Shown in pieces: positions 1 through 5,558 of a stretch of DNA of 7,540 nt. Positions within the stretch are counted from its first letter, which is position 1; each line of letters starts with the position of its first letter. Made by a program: the position numbers and the translations under genes. The stretch spans positions 1 through 7,540 of the forward strand of contig JADZCW010000169.1 of NCBI GenBank assembly GCA_020851395.1, read 5' to 3'. The notes under the pieces were generated by a model that did not search any database, had not been told where the DNA came from, and saw only the letters and a list, made by a program, of their open reading frames with translations. This DNA comes from Phycisphaeraceae bacterium. GTDB lineage: Bacteria; Planctomycetota; Phycisphaerae; Phycisphaerales; Phycisphaeraceae.

Positions 1-254
1 CCCTTCATGATGTTCGTGCGGACGGCCCCGCGGCGGGCGTTGCCCGTGCCCTTCTGCTTGTAGAGCTTGCGGGTCGAGCCCTCGACCATGCTGCGGTTCT
101 TGGTGACGCTGGTGCCCAGACGCCGGTTGGCGTGCATGGCGACGTAGGCCTGCTTGAGCAGCGCGTGGCGCACCTCGCCGCCGAGCAGCTGCTCGTCGAC
201 CTTGAGCGTGCTGACCTGCTTGCCGTCCTGATTATGAACTGGGATCTCGATCAT
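1..254 (-). CDS. rplD: 50S ribosomal protein L4, N-terminal part (cut by window edge)
   Basis: L4 is a primary 23S rRNA-binding protein whose long loop lines the peptide exit tunnel; in E. coli it also represses its own S10 operon. The visible 84 residues begin MIEIPVHNQDGKQ and include the basic loop KLYKQKGTGNARRGAVRTN near residues 63-81, which matches the family's QKGTGxARxG signature. The ATG at 254 is preceded by an AGGTGA ribosome binding site six bases upstream (261-266). The gene follows rplC in the same direction, the usual S10-operon order, but with a 177-nt spacer. The 3' part lies outside the window. Confidence 0.95.
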   Translation of the reverse strand, partial: MIEIPVHNQDGKQVSTLKVDEQLLGGEVRHALLKQAYVAMHANRRLGTSVTKNRSMVEGSTRKLYKQKGTGNARRGAVRTNIMK

Positions 255-402
255 GGTGCTTCACCTACGACCCGGGTTCGTTGTGCCGCCGGGATACGTT
301 TCTGTCGCCGCCCGGCGTCGTCGATCAGGGCCCGGGCAACTCGGCATCGGAGGTCAAGATGTCTGGACGTCGCAGTTTCCCCCGGGAGTTCATTCCAGAA
401 CA

Positions 403-423
403 CCGGGGCCCCTCTTCCGGGGG
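403..423 (-). repeat. Spacer element copy 1 (rplC-rplD gap)
   Basis: Read on the minus strand this is CCCCCGGAAGA, three bases GGG, then GCCCCGG. It begins eight bases after the rplC stop codon. A second copy at 1170-1190 differs only in the three middle bases. Each copy contains two CCGG boxes ten bases apart, so a short hairpin is possible, but no fold is clearly conserved beyond that. Function unknown; it could be an RNA processing or protein-binding site, or a small dispersed repeat. Confidence 0.55.
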
Positions 424-431
424 CGGGGGAC

Positions 432-1112
432 TTAGGACGCCGCAGCGAGTCTGGCCTTGCCTTTGTACAACCTCACCGCCTGCCGGATCACCAACAGGCC
501 ATCACGTGCTCCGGGCACGGCGCCTTTGACGATCAGCAGGTTGCGTTGTTTGTCGTGCTCAATGAGTTCGAGTGAGCGAGCCGTGACGCGTTCGGCGCCC
601 ATGTGGCCGGGCATGCGCAGGCCGCGCTTGGGCTTGCCCGTGCCGCGGTTGCTCGACCGGCCCGAGATCGAGCCCGGCGAGCGGTGCTTGCGTTCGGTGC
701 CGTGCGAGGCGCACAGGCCCTTGAAGTTGTGCCGCTTCATGACGCCGGCGAAGCCCTTGCCCTTGCTCGTGCCGACGACGTCGACGTACTTGACGCCTTC
801 GAAGGCATCGACCGTGATCTCCTGGCCGAGCGTGTAGCTTCCCGCGTCGTCGCCGGCCACGCGGAACTCGCGGTGCATGCGGAGCGGGGCCCGGCCGGCC
901 TTGGCGTCGTGGCCGATGACCTGCATGGTCGAGTTGCGGGGCTTGACGTCCTCGAAGCCGATCTGCACGGCCTCGTAGCCGTCGTGGTCCGCGGTCTTGA
1001 TCTGGGTGACGAAGCAGGGGCCGGCCTGGATGATGGTGACCGGGACGTTCTTGCCGTCCTTGTCATACCGGCGGGTCATGCCAACTTTTCTGCCGAGCAA
1101 TACAGCGGTCAT
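432..1112 (-). CDS. rplC: 50S ribosomal protein L3
   Basis: L3 is an early-assembly 23S rRNA-binding protein whose central extension reaches towards the peptidyl transferase centre. The 226 residues start MTAVLLGRKVGMTRRYDKDG, the standard L3 N-terminus. The family core follows: GTSKGKGFAGVMKRHNFKG (114-132), then the HRSPGSISG...MPGHMGAERVT segment (143-177). The ATG at 1112 has a GGGAGG ribosome binding site eight bases upstream (1121-1126). The tip segment reads GRSSNRGTGKPKRG (151-164). It is about three residues longer than E. coli L3 and has no Gln where E. coli carries the PrmB-methylated Gln150; that Gln is not universal. The gene lies between rpsJ and rplD with long spacers on both sides. 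Confidence 0.97.
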   Translation of the reverse strand: MTAVLLGRKVGMTRRYDKDGKNVPVTIIQAGPCFVTQIKTADHDGYEAVQIGFEDVKPRNSTMQVIGHDAKAGRAPLRMHREFRVAGDDAGSYTLGQEITVDAFEGVKYVDVVGTSKGKGFAGVMKRHNFKGLCASHGTERKHRSPGSISGRSSNRGTGKPKRGLRMPGHMGAERVTARSLELIEHDKQRNLLIVKGAVPGARDGLLVIRQAVRLYKGKARLAAAS

Positions 1113-1169
1113 GGATGAAACCTCCCAGGGGGCCTCGCGTGGGGCGGGGCGATCATGAGCCTTGTTGAC

Positions 1170-1190
1170 CCGGGGCTATTCTTCCGGGGG
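1170..1190 (-). repeat. Spacer element copy 2 (rpsJ-rplC gap)
   Basis: Minus-strand reading is CCCCCGGAAGA, then ATA, then GCCCCGG: 18 of 21 bases are identical to the copy at 403-423 and in the same orientation. It lies about 57 bases upstream of the rplC start, inside the roughly 200-nt gap after rpsJ. Its CCCGG and CCGGG ends could pair around a ten-base loop. No T-tract follows, so it is not an intrinsic terminator. Confidence 0.55.
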
Positions 1191-1315
1191 CCGGCTCAGA
1201 GGATCGTGGCCTGATTGGTGAATGGTTTTCGTCGTGTCGTTGCGACCGGCGGTTTCCTCTGGGACCTGCCGGGCGGCCCGGACGCTTTGAGCTCCGGGGA
1301 TGGGACCTTGTTCCT

Positions 1316-1624
1316 TTACGCCTTGATCTTCACAAACACGCCGGCGGGCACGACCATCCGGTTGAGCGCCTCGACGGTGCGGGCGTTGGGTTCGAAGATG
1401 TCAATGATCCGCTTGTGCGTGCGGATCTCGAACTGCTCACGGCTCTTCTTGTCGATGTGCGGGCTACGCAGGACGGTGTAGCGCTCGATGCGCGTCGGCA
1501 GCGGGATGGGACCGGCCACCTTGGCGTTGGTGCGCTTGGCGTGCTCGACGATCTCGCGCGCCGAGACGTCCAGCGCTTGATGATCGTAGGCTTCCATACG
1601 AATGCGAATCTTGCCCGCGGCCAT
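1316..1624 (-). CDS. rpsJ: 30S ribosomal protein S10
   Basis: S10 belongs to the 30S head; in E. coli it also acts as NusE in transcription antitermination. The 102 residues (MAAGKIRIRMEAYDHQALD...VKIKA) match the usual length of about 102. They carry the signature blocks GPIPLPTRIERYTVLRSPH (38-56) and KKSREQFEIRTHKRIIDI (59-76). The ATG at 1624 is chosen over an in-frame upstream start because AGGA (1631-1634) lies six bases before it and the upstream residues do not resemble S10. It is the first gene of the operon: a strong promoter lies about 80 bases upstream, and the next gene out is a divergent tRNA. Neither the str operon nor tuf precedes it. Confidence 0.97.
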   Translation of the reverse strand: MAAGKIRIRMEAYDHQALDVSAREIVEHAKRTNAKVAGPIPLPTRIERYTVLRSPHIDKKSREQFEIRTHKRIIDIFEPNARTVEALNRMVVPAGVFVKIKA

Positions 1625-1703
1625 GGATGTTCCTGTTCGATCGTGGTTTAAGTCCAGGGCCGGAACTGCCGGGAACCAGCCCTGATCCCGGAGCGAGCCC
1701 AAT

Positions 1704-1731
1704 AGTTTAACGGGACGAGAGGGGCTGTCAA
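1704..1731 (-). promoter_or_regulatory. Promoter of the S10 operon
   Basis: On the minus strand a perfect TTGACA (-35, 1726-1731) is followed after 16 bases by TAAACT (-10, 1704-1709). Transcription would start near 1697, giving a leader of about 70 nt before rpsJ. This is much shorter than the E. coli S10 leader on which L4 acts, so that attenuation mechanism is not evident here. The match stands out against the surrounding GC-rich sequence. Confidence 0.75.
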
Positions 1732-1874
1732 ACTGGTGGGAGGATGAAGATTATCGGGCCGGGGAGGCTGCCCTGCCGGGGCGGAACCAGGCGCCCAGGA
1801 CGCCCCTCCCCTGCCGCCATCGTCACCACCTCAAGTCAGCCGATGGGGACACCGCCTTACCCTCTTGATCTTAT

Positions 1875-1902
1875 TTGATTCCCGTCTGCGCTGACGTACA
1901 CT
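1875..1902 (+). promoter_or_regulatory. Promoter of tRNA-Pro
   Basis: TTGATT (-35, 1875-1880) and TACACT (-10, 1897-1902) are separated by 16 bases. The predicted start near 1909 leaves a short 5' leader of about 13 nt before the mature tRNA. It is divergent from the S10 promoter, about 145 bases away; I see no conserved element in the sequence between the two. Confidence 0.65.
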
Positions 1903-1921
1903 AGGGATCTGCACGCAAACA

Positions 1922-1996
1922 CGGGGTGTAGCGCAGCTTGGTTAGCGCGTCTGACTGGGGGTCAGAAGGTCGCGAGTTCGAATCTCGCCACCCCGA
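1922..1996 (+). tRNA. tRNA-Pro, anticodon GGG
   Basis: The cloverleaf closes fully. The acceptor stem is CGGGGTG with CACCCCG (1989-1995) and discriminator A1996. The D stem is GCGC/GCGC around AGCTTGGTTA. The anticodon stem TCTGA/TCAGA surrounds the loop CTGGGGG, giving anticodon GGG (1957-1959). The T stem GCGAG/CTCGC surrounds TTCGAAT. The first base pair, C1-G72, is characteristic of bacterial tRNA-Pro. CCA is not encoded, so it must be added after transcription. The tRNA decodes CCC and CCU. It is a single-gene unit with its own promoter and terminator. Confidence 0.97.
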
Positions 1997-1999
1997 TTG

Positions 2000-2026
2000 A
2001 AAAAACCGCCTCCGGGCGGTTTTTTT
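2000..2026. terminator. Bidirectional intrinsic terminator after tRNA-Pro
   Basis: Six A's (2000-2005), stem CCGCC, loop TCCG, stem GGCGG (2015-2019), then seven T's (2020-2026). The hairpin starts right after the tRNA 3' end and would stop its transcription. Because the A-run reads as a T-run on the other strand, it can also serve the converging minus-strand photolyase transcript, whose gene ends about 140 bases away. Confidence 0.93.
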
Positions 2027-2080
2027 ATGGAGCCGTGGAGAGACGGATAGTTAAGCGGGTGATCAGGCCGGACGCCTAAA

Positions 2081-2092
2081 GCCACCGGTGGC
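2081..2092. repeat. 12-bp perfect palindrome downstream of phrB
   Basis: GCCACCGGTGGC is an exact inverted repeat in the gap between the photolyase stop codon and the tRNA terminator. On the minus strand it is followed only by TTTA, so at best it is a weak terminator for phrB. It could equally be a protein site or chance. Nothing else is evident in 2027-2165. Confidence 0.35.
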
Positions 2093-2165
2093 CCCCACCG
2101 CGGTCTTCAGCCCCACTGCTCCACCGCATGGATGGATCGCGCATGAGCGGGCGTCGCCTCCCCCC

Positions 2166-3581
2166 TCACTCCCCCTTGCTCATCGCCCGCCAGGCCCTGA
2201 TCGCCGCCTCTCTCACCCGGGCATGGTCCACGATCGGCTGAGGGTACGCGTCCGTCCCTCTCGGTGCGCGCGATTCGGCCACCCAGCGACGGACATACCG
2301 GCCCTGGGGATCGAACTTCTTTTCCTGAGAGGCTGGGCTCAAGACCCTGAAATACGGCGCGGCATCCGCCCCGCAGCCGGACACCCACTGCCACCCGAAG
2401 GTGTTGTTGGCCGCGTCGGCGTCGACCAGCGTGTCCCAGAACCACCTTGCGCCTTCGAGCCAGTGGATGCGAAGATCCTTGGTCAGGAACGAGCCGACGA
2501 TCATGCGGGCGCGGTTGTGCATCCAGCCCGTGGTCCAGAGCTGCCGCATGCCCGCGTCGACGATCGGGTACCCCGTCCGCCCCCGTTGCCAGGCTCGCAG
2601 GTGCTTGTCGTCATTCCGCCACGGGAAGCTGGAGAATGAACGGTTGAGCGGCTGGTCCAATGTCCAGGGGAAATGGAACAGCACGTGATGGGCGAACTCC
2701 CGCCAGGCCAGCTGCCTGCGCCAGGCCTCACATCCGAGGCGGGTTGTGGCGGATCTCGATGCGCGATGAAGCGTCTCGTGCCAGACACGCCGGACACTGA
2801 TCTGTCCCCAGTGCATGTAGGGCGAGAGCCTGCTTGCCCCATCGCCTGGTTCACCCTCGGACTCCCCCACTGCCAGCAGGTCGCGCTGCCGGGCATAGTC
2901 AGCCGCCTTGTCCTTGAGGAAACGCGACAAGGCCGTGTGGGCCCCCTGTTCGCTGATGTCCCAACGTTCGAGGATCCCCCGATCCCACCGCACGGCCGGA
3001 CGGAGTTCAAAGGAATCGATCGAGAGGGAAGCCGCCTTCTTCCACGCCTGTCCCCAGGATCGATCGGCCGAGGCGTCCGTTGCCTCGGGCTTGGCCACGT
3101 CGAGCTTCTCAACCGCCCGCCAGTAGGGCGTAAACACACGGTACGGCGTGCCGCTACCCGTGCGTACTTGGTCCGGCTCGTGGAGCAGATTCCCCTGGAA
3201 GCTCCGCGTCTGAAGCCCGACATGGCTCAGAGCCTTCTCAACCTCGGCCTCCTGCTGGATCGACCAGGGCTCGTATCGGCGTGTCCAGAAGATGGATTTG
3301 GCGCCGGTCTGTTTCGCCACTTCCAGCAATTCATCCGCCGTCCCGCCCCGGCGCAGGACCAGACGCGCCCCTCGCCGGCGGAGTGAACGGTCCAGGTCGA
3401 CCAGCGCCTCATGCAGCCACACCCGAGCGGCTGCACCGGGCGGCCAGCCCCCTTCTTCCTCGGGGCTCCAGACGTAGACCCCCACCACCGGCCCACCCAG
3501 AGCCAGCGCGGCGGACACCGCCGGCTGATCGGCCAGCCGCAGGTCCTTACGGAACCAGATGATCGCCGCCCCCTTGGCCAC
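2166..3581 (-). CDS. phrB: Deoxyribodipyrimidine photolyase (class I CPD photolyase)
   Basis: This enzyme repairs UV-induced cyclobutane pyrimidine dimers by light-driven electron transfer from reduced FAD. The 471 residues have both family domains. The N-terminal alpha/beta antenna domain opens with IIWFRKDLRLADQPA (7-21). The C-terminal helical FAD domain includes SRLSPYMHWGQIS (250-262), LAWREF (291-296), TGYPIVDAGMRQLW (336-349), NRARMIVGSFLTKDLRIHW (356-374) and GADAAPYFR (404-412). Counting against E. coli PhrB, the electron-transfer Trp triad is kept as W397, W374 and W321. The Met that separates CPD from (6-4) enzymes is present as M360. Gln290 replaces E. coli Glu274. The GTG start is supported by an AGAAGG ribosome binding site, and no upstream ATG is in frame. 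The gene follows the YggS-like gene by 43 nt, so they are probably co-transcribed. Confidence 0.95.
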   Translation of the reverse strand: MAKGAAIIWFRKDLRLADQPAVSAALALGGPVVGVYVWSPEEEGGWPPGAAARVWLHEALVDLDRSLRRRGARLVLRRGGTADELLEVAKQTGAKSIFWTRRYEPWSIQQEAEVEKALSHVGLQTRSFQGNLLHEPDQVRTGSGTPYRVFTPYWRAVEKLDVAKPEATDASADRSWGQAWKKAASLSIDSFELRPAVRWDRGILERWDISEQGAHTALSRFLKDKAADYARQRDLLAVGESEGEPGDGASRLSPYMHWGQISVRRVWHETLHRASRSATTRLGCEAWRRQLAWREFAHHVLFHFPWTLDQPLNRSFSSFPWRNDDKHLRAWQRGRTGYPIVDAGMRQLWTTGWMHNRARMIVGSFLTKDLRIHWLEGARWFWDTLVDADAANNTFGWQWVSGCGADAAPYFRVLSPASQEKKFDPQGRYVRRWVAESRAPRGTDAYPQPIVDHARVREAAIRAWRAMSKGE

Positions 3582-3589
3582 GTGCGACG

Positions 3590-3595
3590 CCTTCT
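3590..3595 (-). promoter_or_regulatory. Ribosome binding site deciding the phrB GTG start
   Basis: AGAAGG on the minus strand lies eight bases upstream of the GTG at 3581. The next residues, AKGAAIIWFRKDLR, line up with photolyase N-termini, so GTG rather than a later codon is the likely start. Confidence 0.6.
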
Positions 3596-3624
3596 TGTGA
3601 TGTCCCGCGGCCGATGCGCCGCGG

Positions 3625-4581
3625 TCACTGGCCCTCGAACAGCGACGCGCCGCCGTAGACCATGTTAGCGCCTAGCTCCACGGCCCGCTCGATGTTCGAC
3701 TCGTCGCCCATGGCCAGGATGTTGAACGTCGGACCACCGATCTTGGCCGACTGGATGTCGGAGAAAATCTCGGCGCAGCGGGCGAACGCGGACTCAAGCT
3801 CCTCACCCTCGATCCTGCGCTCGGGCATGAAGCAGACGCCGCGCAGGCGGAGGTGGACCATCGAGTCGATCTGCTCAGCCAGGTGGATCGCCGCCGGCGG
3901 GGCGACGCCGTGGTCCTGGCCGTCACCGGCGCCGTTGATCCGCAGCAGCACCTCGAAGGTCTGGGGCTCACCCGATCCGGGCCGACCGAGGTGGCGCCCG
4001 CGCGACGGACCGGCCGGGTCTGCCAGACCGTCGAAAAGGCTGCCTGACGGCGAGGTGTTTTCAGAGAGCGACGGTTCGGACGCCTCGCTCGGATCCGCCG
4101 GGCCGCCGCCGTCGAGCCGTCCGGCGTAGAGGTGAAGGTCCTCGGCCACGCGGAGGTTGTCCACGCTGTGGACCAGCCGGACGATGCCGGTCATGCTGCG
4201 GATGCGGTTGCGGGGGATGGGCCCGAGCATGTGCCAGCGGACCTGGTCGGGCACGGGGGACGCGCCCTCGCCCGAGGCGCCGCCGTGGCTCGCGCCCGCC
4301 GGGCGGCCGCGCACGCGGGAGAGGAATCGCCGCCGGCCCAGGAACTCCTGCAGGCCCAGGGCCCGCTGCGGCAGGTGCAGAACGTTGGACTCGGCCAGGT
4401 CGGCCTGACCCCACTCCACGAGCTGGCGGATCTGGTCCGGGCTGGCTTGGTCGGTCCTGACCACCAGCAGCACCTGGTCCGACCGCCGGCCGCTGCGGGC
4501 CGCGGCCTCCGCCACGCCCTCGGTCAGACGACGGTAGCGCTCACGCAGACGACTCGACTCCGTTCGAGAAAGCGTTTCCAT
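3625..4581 (-). CDS. YggS/PLPBP-like protein lacking the PLP-binding lysine
   Basis: The fold is that of the YggS family, single-domain alanine-racemase-like barrels that bind pyridoxal 5'-phosphate and buffer its level. Recognisable blocks are DQVLLVV (35-41), VRWHMLGPIPRNRIRSM (114-130) for the WHFIGxLQxNK motif, VHSVDNLRVAEDL (137-149), EVLLRIN (210-216), HLRLRGVCFMPE (243-254) and AMGDESNIERAVELGANMV (290-308). The key differences are these: the VSKTKP lysine is replaced (VVRTDQ, 40-45), FGEN reads LAES (62-65), SMGMS reads AMGDE, and VRIG reads VYGG (308-311). Lys280 is the only lysine in the protein. At 318 residues it is longer than the usual 230 or so, owing to low-complexity inserts near 85-112 and 157-207. 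The start is ATG 4581; an in-frame GTG at 4587 is an alternative and the ribosome binding site is weak. It precedes phrB. It is probably not a canonical PLP carrier. Confidence 0.8.
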   Translation of the reverse strand: METLSRTESSRLRERYRRLTEGVAEAAARSGRRSDQVLLVVRTDQASPDQIRQLVEWGQADLAESNVLHLPQRALGLQEFLGRRRFLSRVRGRPAGASHGGASGEGASPVPDQVRWHMLGPIPRNRIRSMTGIVRLVHSVDNLRVAEDLHLYAGRLDGGGPADPSEASEPSLSENTSPSGSLFDGLADPAGPSRGRHLGRPGSGEPQTFEVLLRINGAGDGQDHGVAPPAAIHLAEQIDSMVHLRLRGVCFMPERRIEGEELESAFARCAEIFSDIQSAKIGGPTFNILAMGDESNIERAVELGANMVYGGASLFEGQ

Positions 4582-4630
4582 GGCCACAAGAATAACCCCC
4601 CCAGGCCGATTTGTCTGCCCGCCTCCCCCG

Positions 4631-4664
4631 CCCCGGAAGTGCCCCTGGAAGTCCCCCGGAAGTG
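4631..4664 (+). repeat. Three tandem 11-12 bp repeats upstream of the YggS-like gene
   Basis: Units CCCCGGAAGTG (4631-4641), CCCCTGGAAGTC (4642-4653) and CCCCGGAAGTG (4654-4664) run head to tail; a decayed fourth unit, TCTCTGGAGCGG, may follow. The period is close to one helical turn, as expected of a cluster of protein sites. The array lies 50-83 bases before the YggS-like start and after the terminator of the neighbouring operon, so it is placed where a regulatory region would be. No convincing -35/-10 pair is visible nearby. Confidence 0.6.
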
Positions 4665-4684
4665 TCTCTGGAGCGGCTGAGCGG

Positions 4685-4724
4685 AAAAGAAAGAAACCCA
4701 GGCCAACCTTTCGGTTGACCCGGG
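4685..4724 (-). terminator. Intrinsic terminator of the membrane-protein operon
   Basis: On the minus strand a 12-bp stem (CCCGGGTCAACC with GGTTGGCCTGGG, two G-T pairs) closes on a GAAA tetraloop and is followed by TTTCTTTCTTTT (4696 down to 4685). It starts 32 bases after the stop codon of the TM198-like gene. It separates that operon from the YggS-like/photolyase pair downstream. Confidence 0.9.
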
Positions 4725-4756
4725 TTTGGAGACAAGGGTAAATGGGCGAACCCGCG

Positions 4757-5491
4757 TTACTTCTTCGCCGCCCCGCCGCCGGACGAGGCCACGGGCTTCT
4801 GCGTGTGCTGGAGGATGGCGCCGATGACGGCCGGCACGAGCACCAGGATCGGCAGGATCGCCGCGTGGGCGGAGATGCTGTTGGTGATCGGCTGCCGCCA
4901 GTTGGGGATCTGGATGAGCAGGGCCATGACACCGAAGATGATCAGCGTCGAGCCGCTGATGGTGGTGAAGAAGACCACGGAGAACTTGAAGAGGATAAAG
5001 GCCAGCATCCCGAAGATGATCAGGCCCATCAGGGCGCCGATCCAGTAGTTGCTGGCCGCCGCCTCGGCCGTCGGGCCGTGCACGGCCGCCTTGATGATCG
5101 AGGTCCAGGCGTTGGCCCCGATGAAGGCCCCGGTCAGCCCGCCGAACAAGGCCATCGCGTACTTCATCAGCGGCATGCACGTCACCGCCATCAGCACGCC
5201 CAGACAGCCGGCGACGATGTACTCGGCGTTGATCTTCTGTCCGACGTAATAGCCCGCCAGCAGGCCCATGATCAGCCCGGCCGCCACGATCACCCAGCGG
5301 TGCAGGTTGTAGCCGTTGAGCAGGCAGACCAGCCCGGCAATCATGAAGACCACCGCCCAGACGATCGACAGCGACTGAAGATGCTGGATGATGTCCTGTG
5401 GATGCGCCAGGGCGTCGGGCCGGGAGAAGATGCCGTTGATCAATTCAATGACGTTCCGGGGTGATCCCGACTGTTGCAGCAGCATGAGCAT
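4757..5491 (-). CDS. TM7S3/TM198-like (DUF4203-type) seven-TM membrane protein
   Basis: An integral inner-membrane protein of 244 residues. Likely transmembrane segments are near 41-60, 64-85, 90-107, 108-128, 149-168, 169-193 and 207-228. Glycine-rich helix pairs such as VIVAAGLIMGLLAGYYVG, and the segment FKFSVVFFTTISGSTLIIFG (168-187), resemble the TM7S3/TM198-like domain; this is recognition by pattern, not by search. The soluble N-terminus (1-40) is short and there is no cleavable signal peptide. The C-terminus is a Gly/Ala/Lys tail. ATG 5491 is preferred because AAGGAG lies eight bases upstream (5500-5505); a second ATG follows two codons later. It lies 67 nt downstream of a protein with similar topology and is followed by a strong terminator. 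Function unknown. Confidence 0.85.
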   Translation of the reverse strand: MLMLLQQSGSPRNVIELINGIFSRPDALAHPQDIIQHLQSLSIVWAVVFMIAGLVCLLNGYNLHRWVIVAAGLIMGLLAGYYVGQKINAEYIVAGCLGVLMAVTCMPLMKYAMALFGGLTGAFIGANAWTSIIKAAVHGPTAEAAASNYWIGALMGLIIFGMLAFILFKFSVVFFTTISGSTLIIFGVMALLIQIPNWRQPITNSISAHAAILPILVLVPAVIGAILQHTQKPVASSGGGAAKK

Positions 5492-5558
5492 GAGCCGTAC
5501 TCCTTCGCGCCGGTCCGTCCCCTCGGCGCCGGTTCCGCTCCCCTCGTCAGAGGTTCAC

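Noticed and set aside
603..1118. 171-codon plus-strand frame over rplC
   Set aside because: Ala/Asp/Val-rich antisense shadow of the L3 gene, with no family signature.
1269..1281. CCGGG-CGG-CCCGG hairpin in the rpsJ-rplC spacer as a terminator
   Set aside because: No T-tract follows on either strand, and the operon must be read through at this point.
1625..1702. N-terminal extension of S10 from an upstream start
   Set aside because: The extra residues do not resemble S10 and would begin upstream of the well-placed AGGA site; the likely transcription start is near 1697.
1744..1878. Small 44-codon plus-strand frame between the S10 and tRNA promoters
   Set aside because: The GGGAGG sequence abuts the ATG with no spacing, the codons look random, and the frame overlaps the tRNA promoter.
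2088..3386. Plus-strand frames over the photolyase gene
   Set aside because: They overlap a complete photolyase with all family motifs on the minus strand; the plus-strand products are low-complexity shadows.
4582..4932. Upstream in-frame extension of the YggS-like gene to 435 residues
   Set aside because: It would read through the intrinsic terminator, the tandem repeats and the 3' part of the TM198-like gene in another frame. Family homology begins just after ATG 4581.
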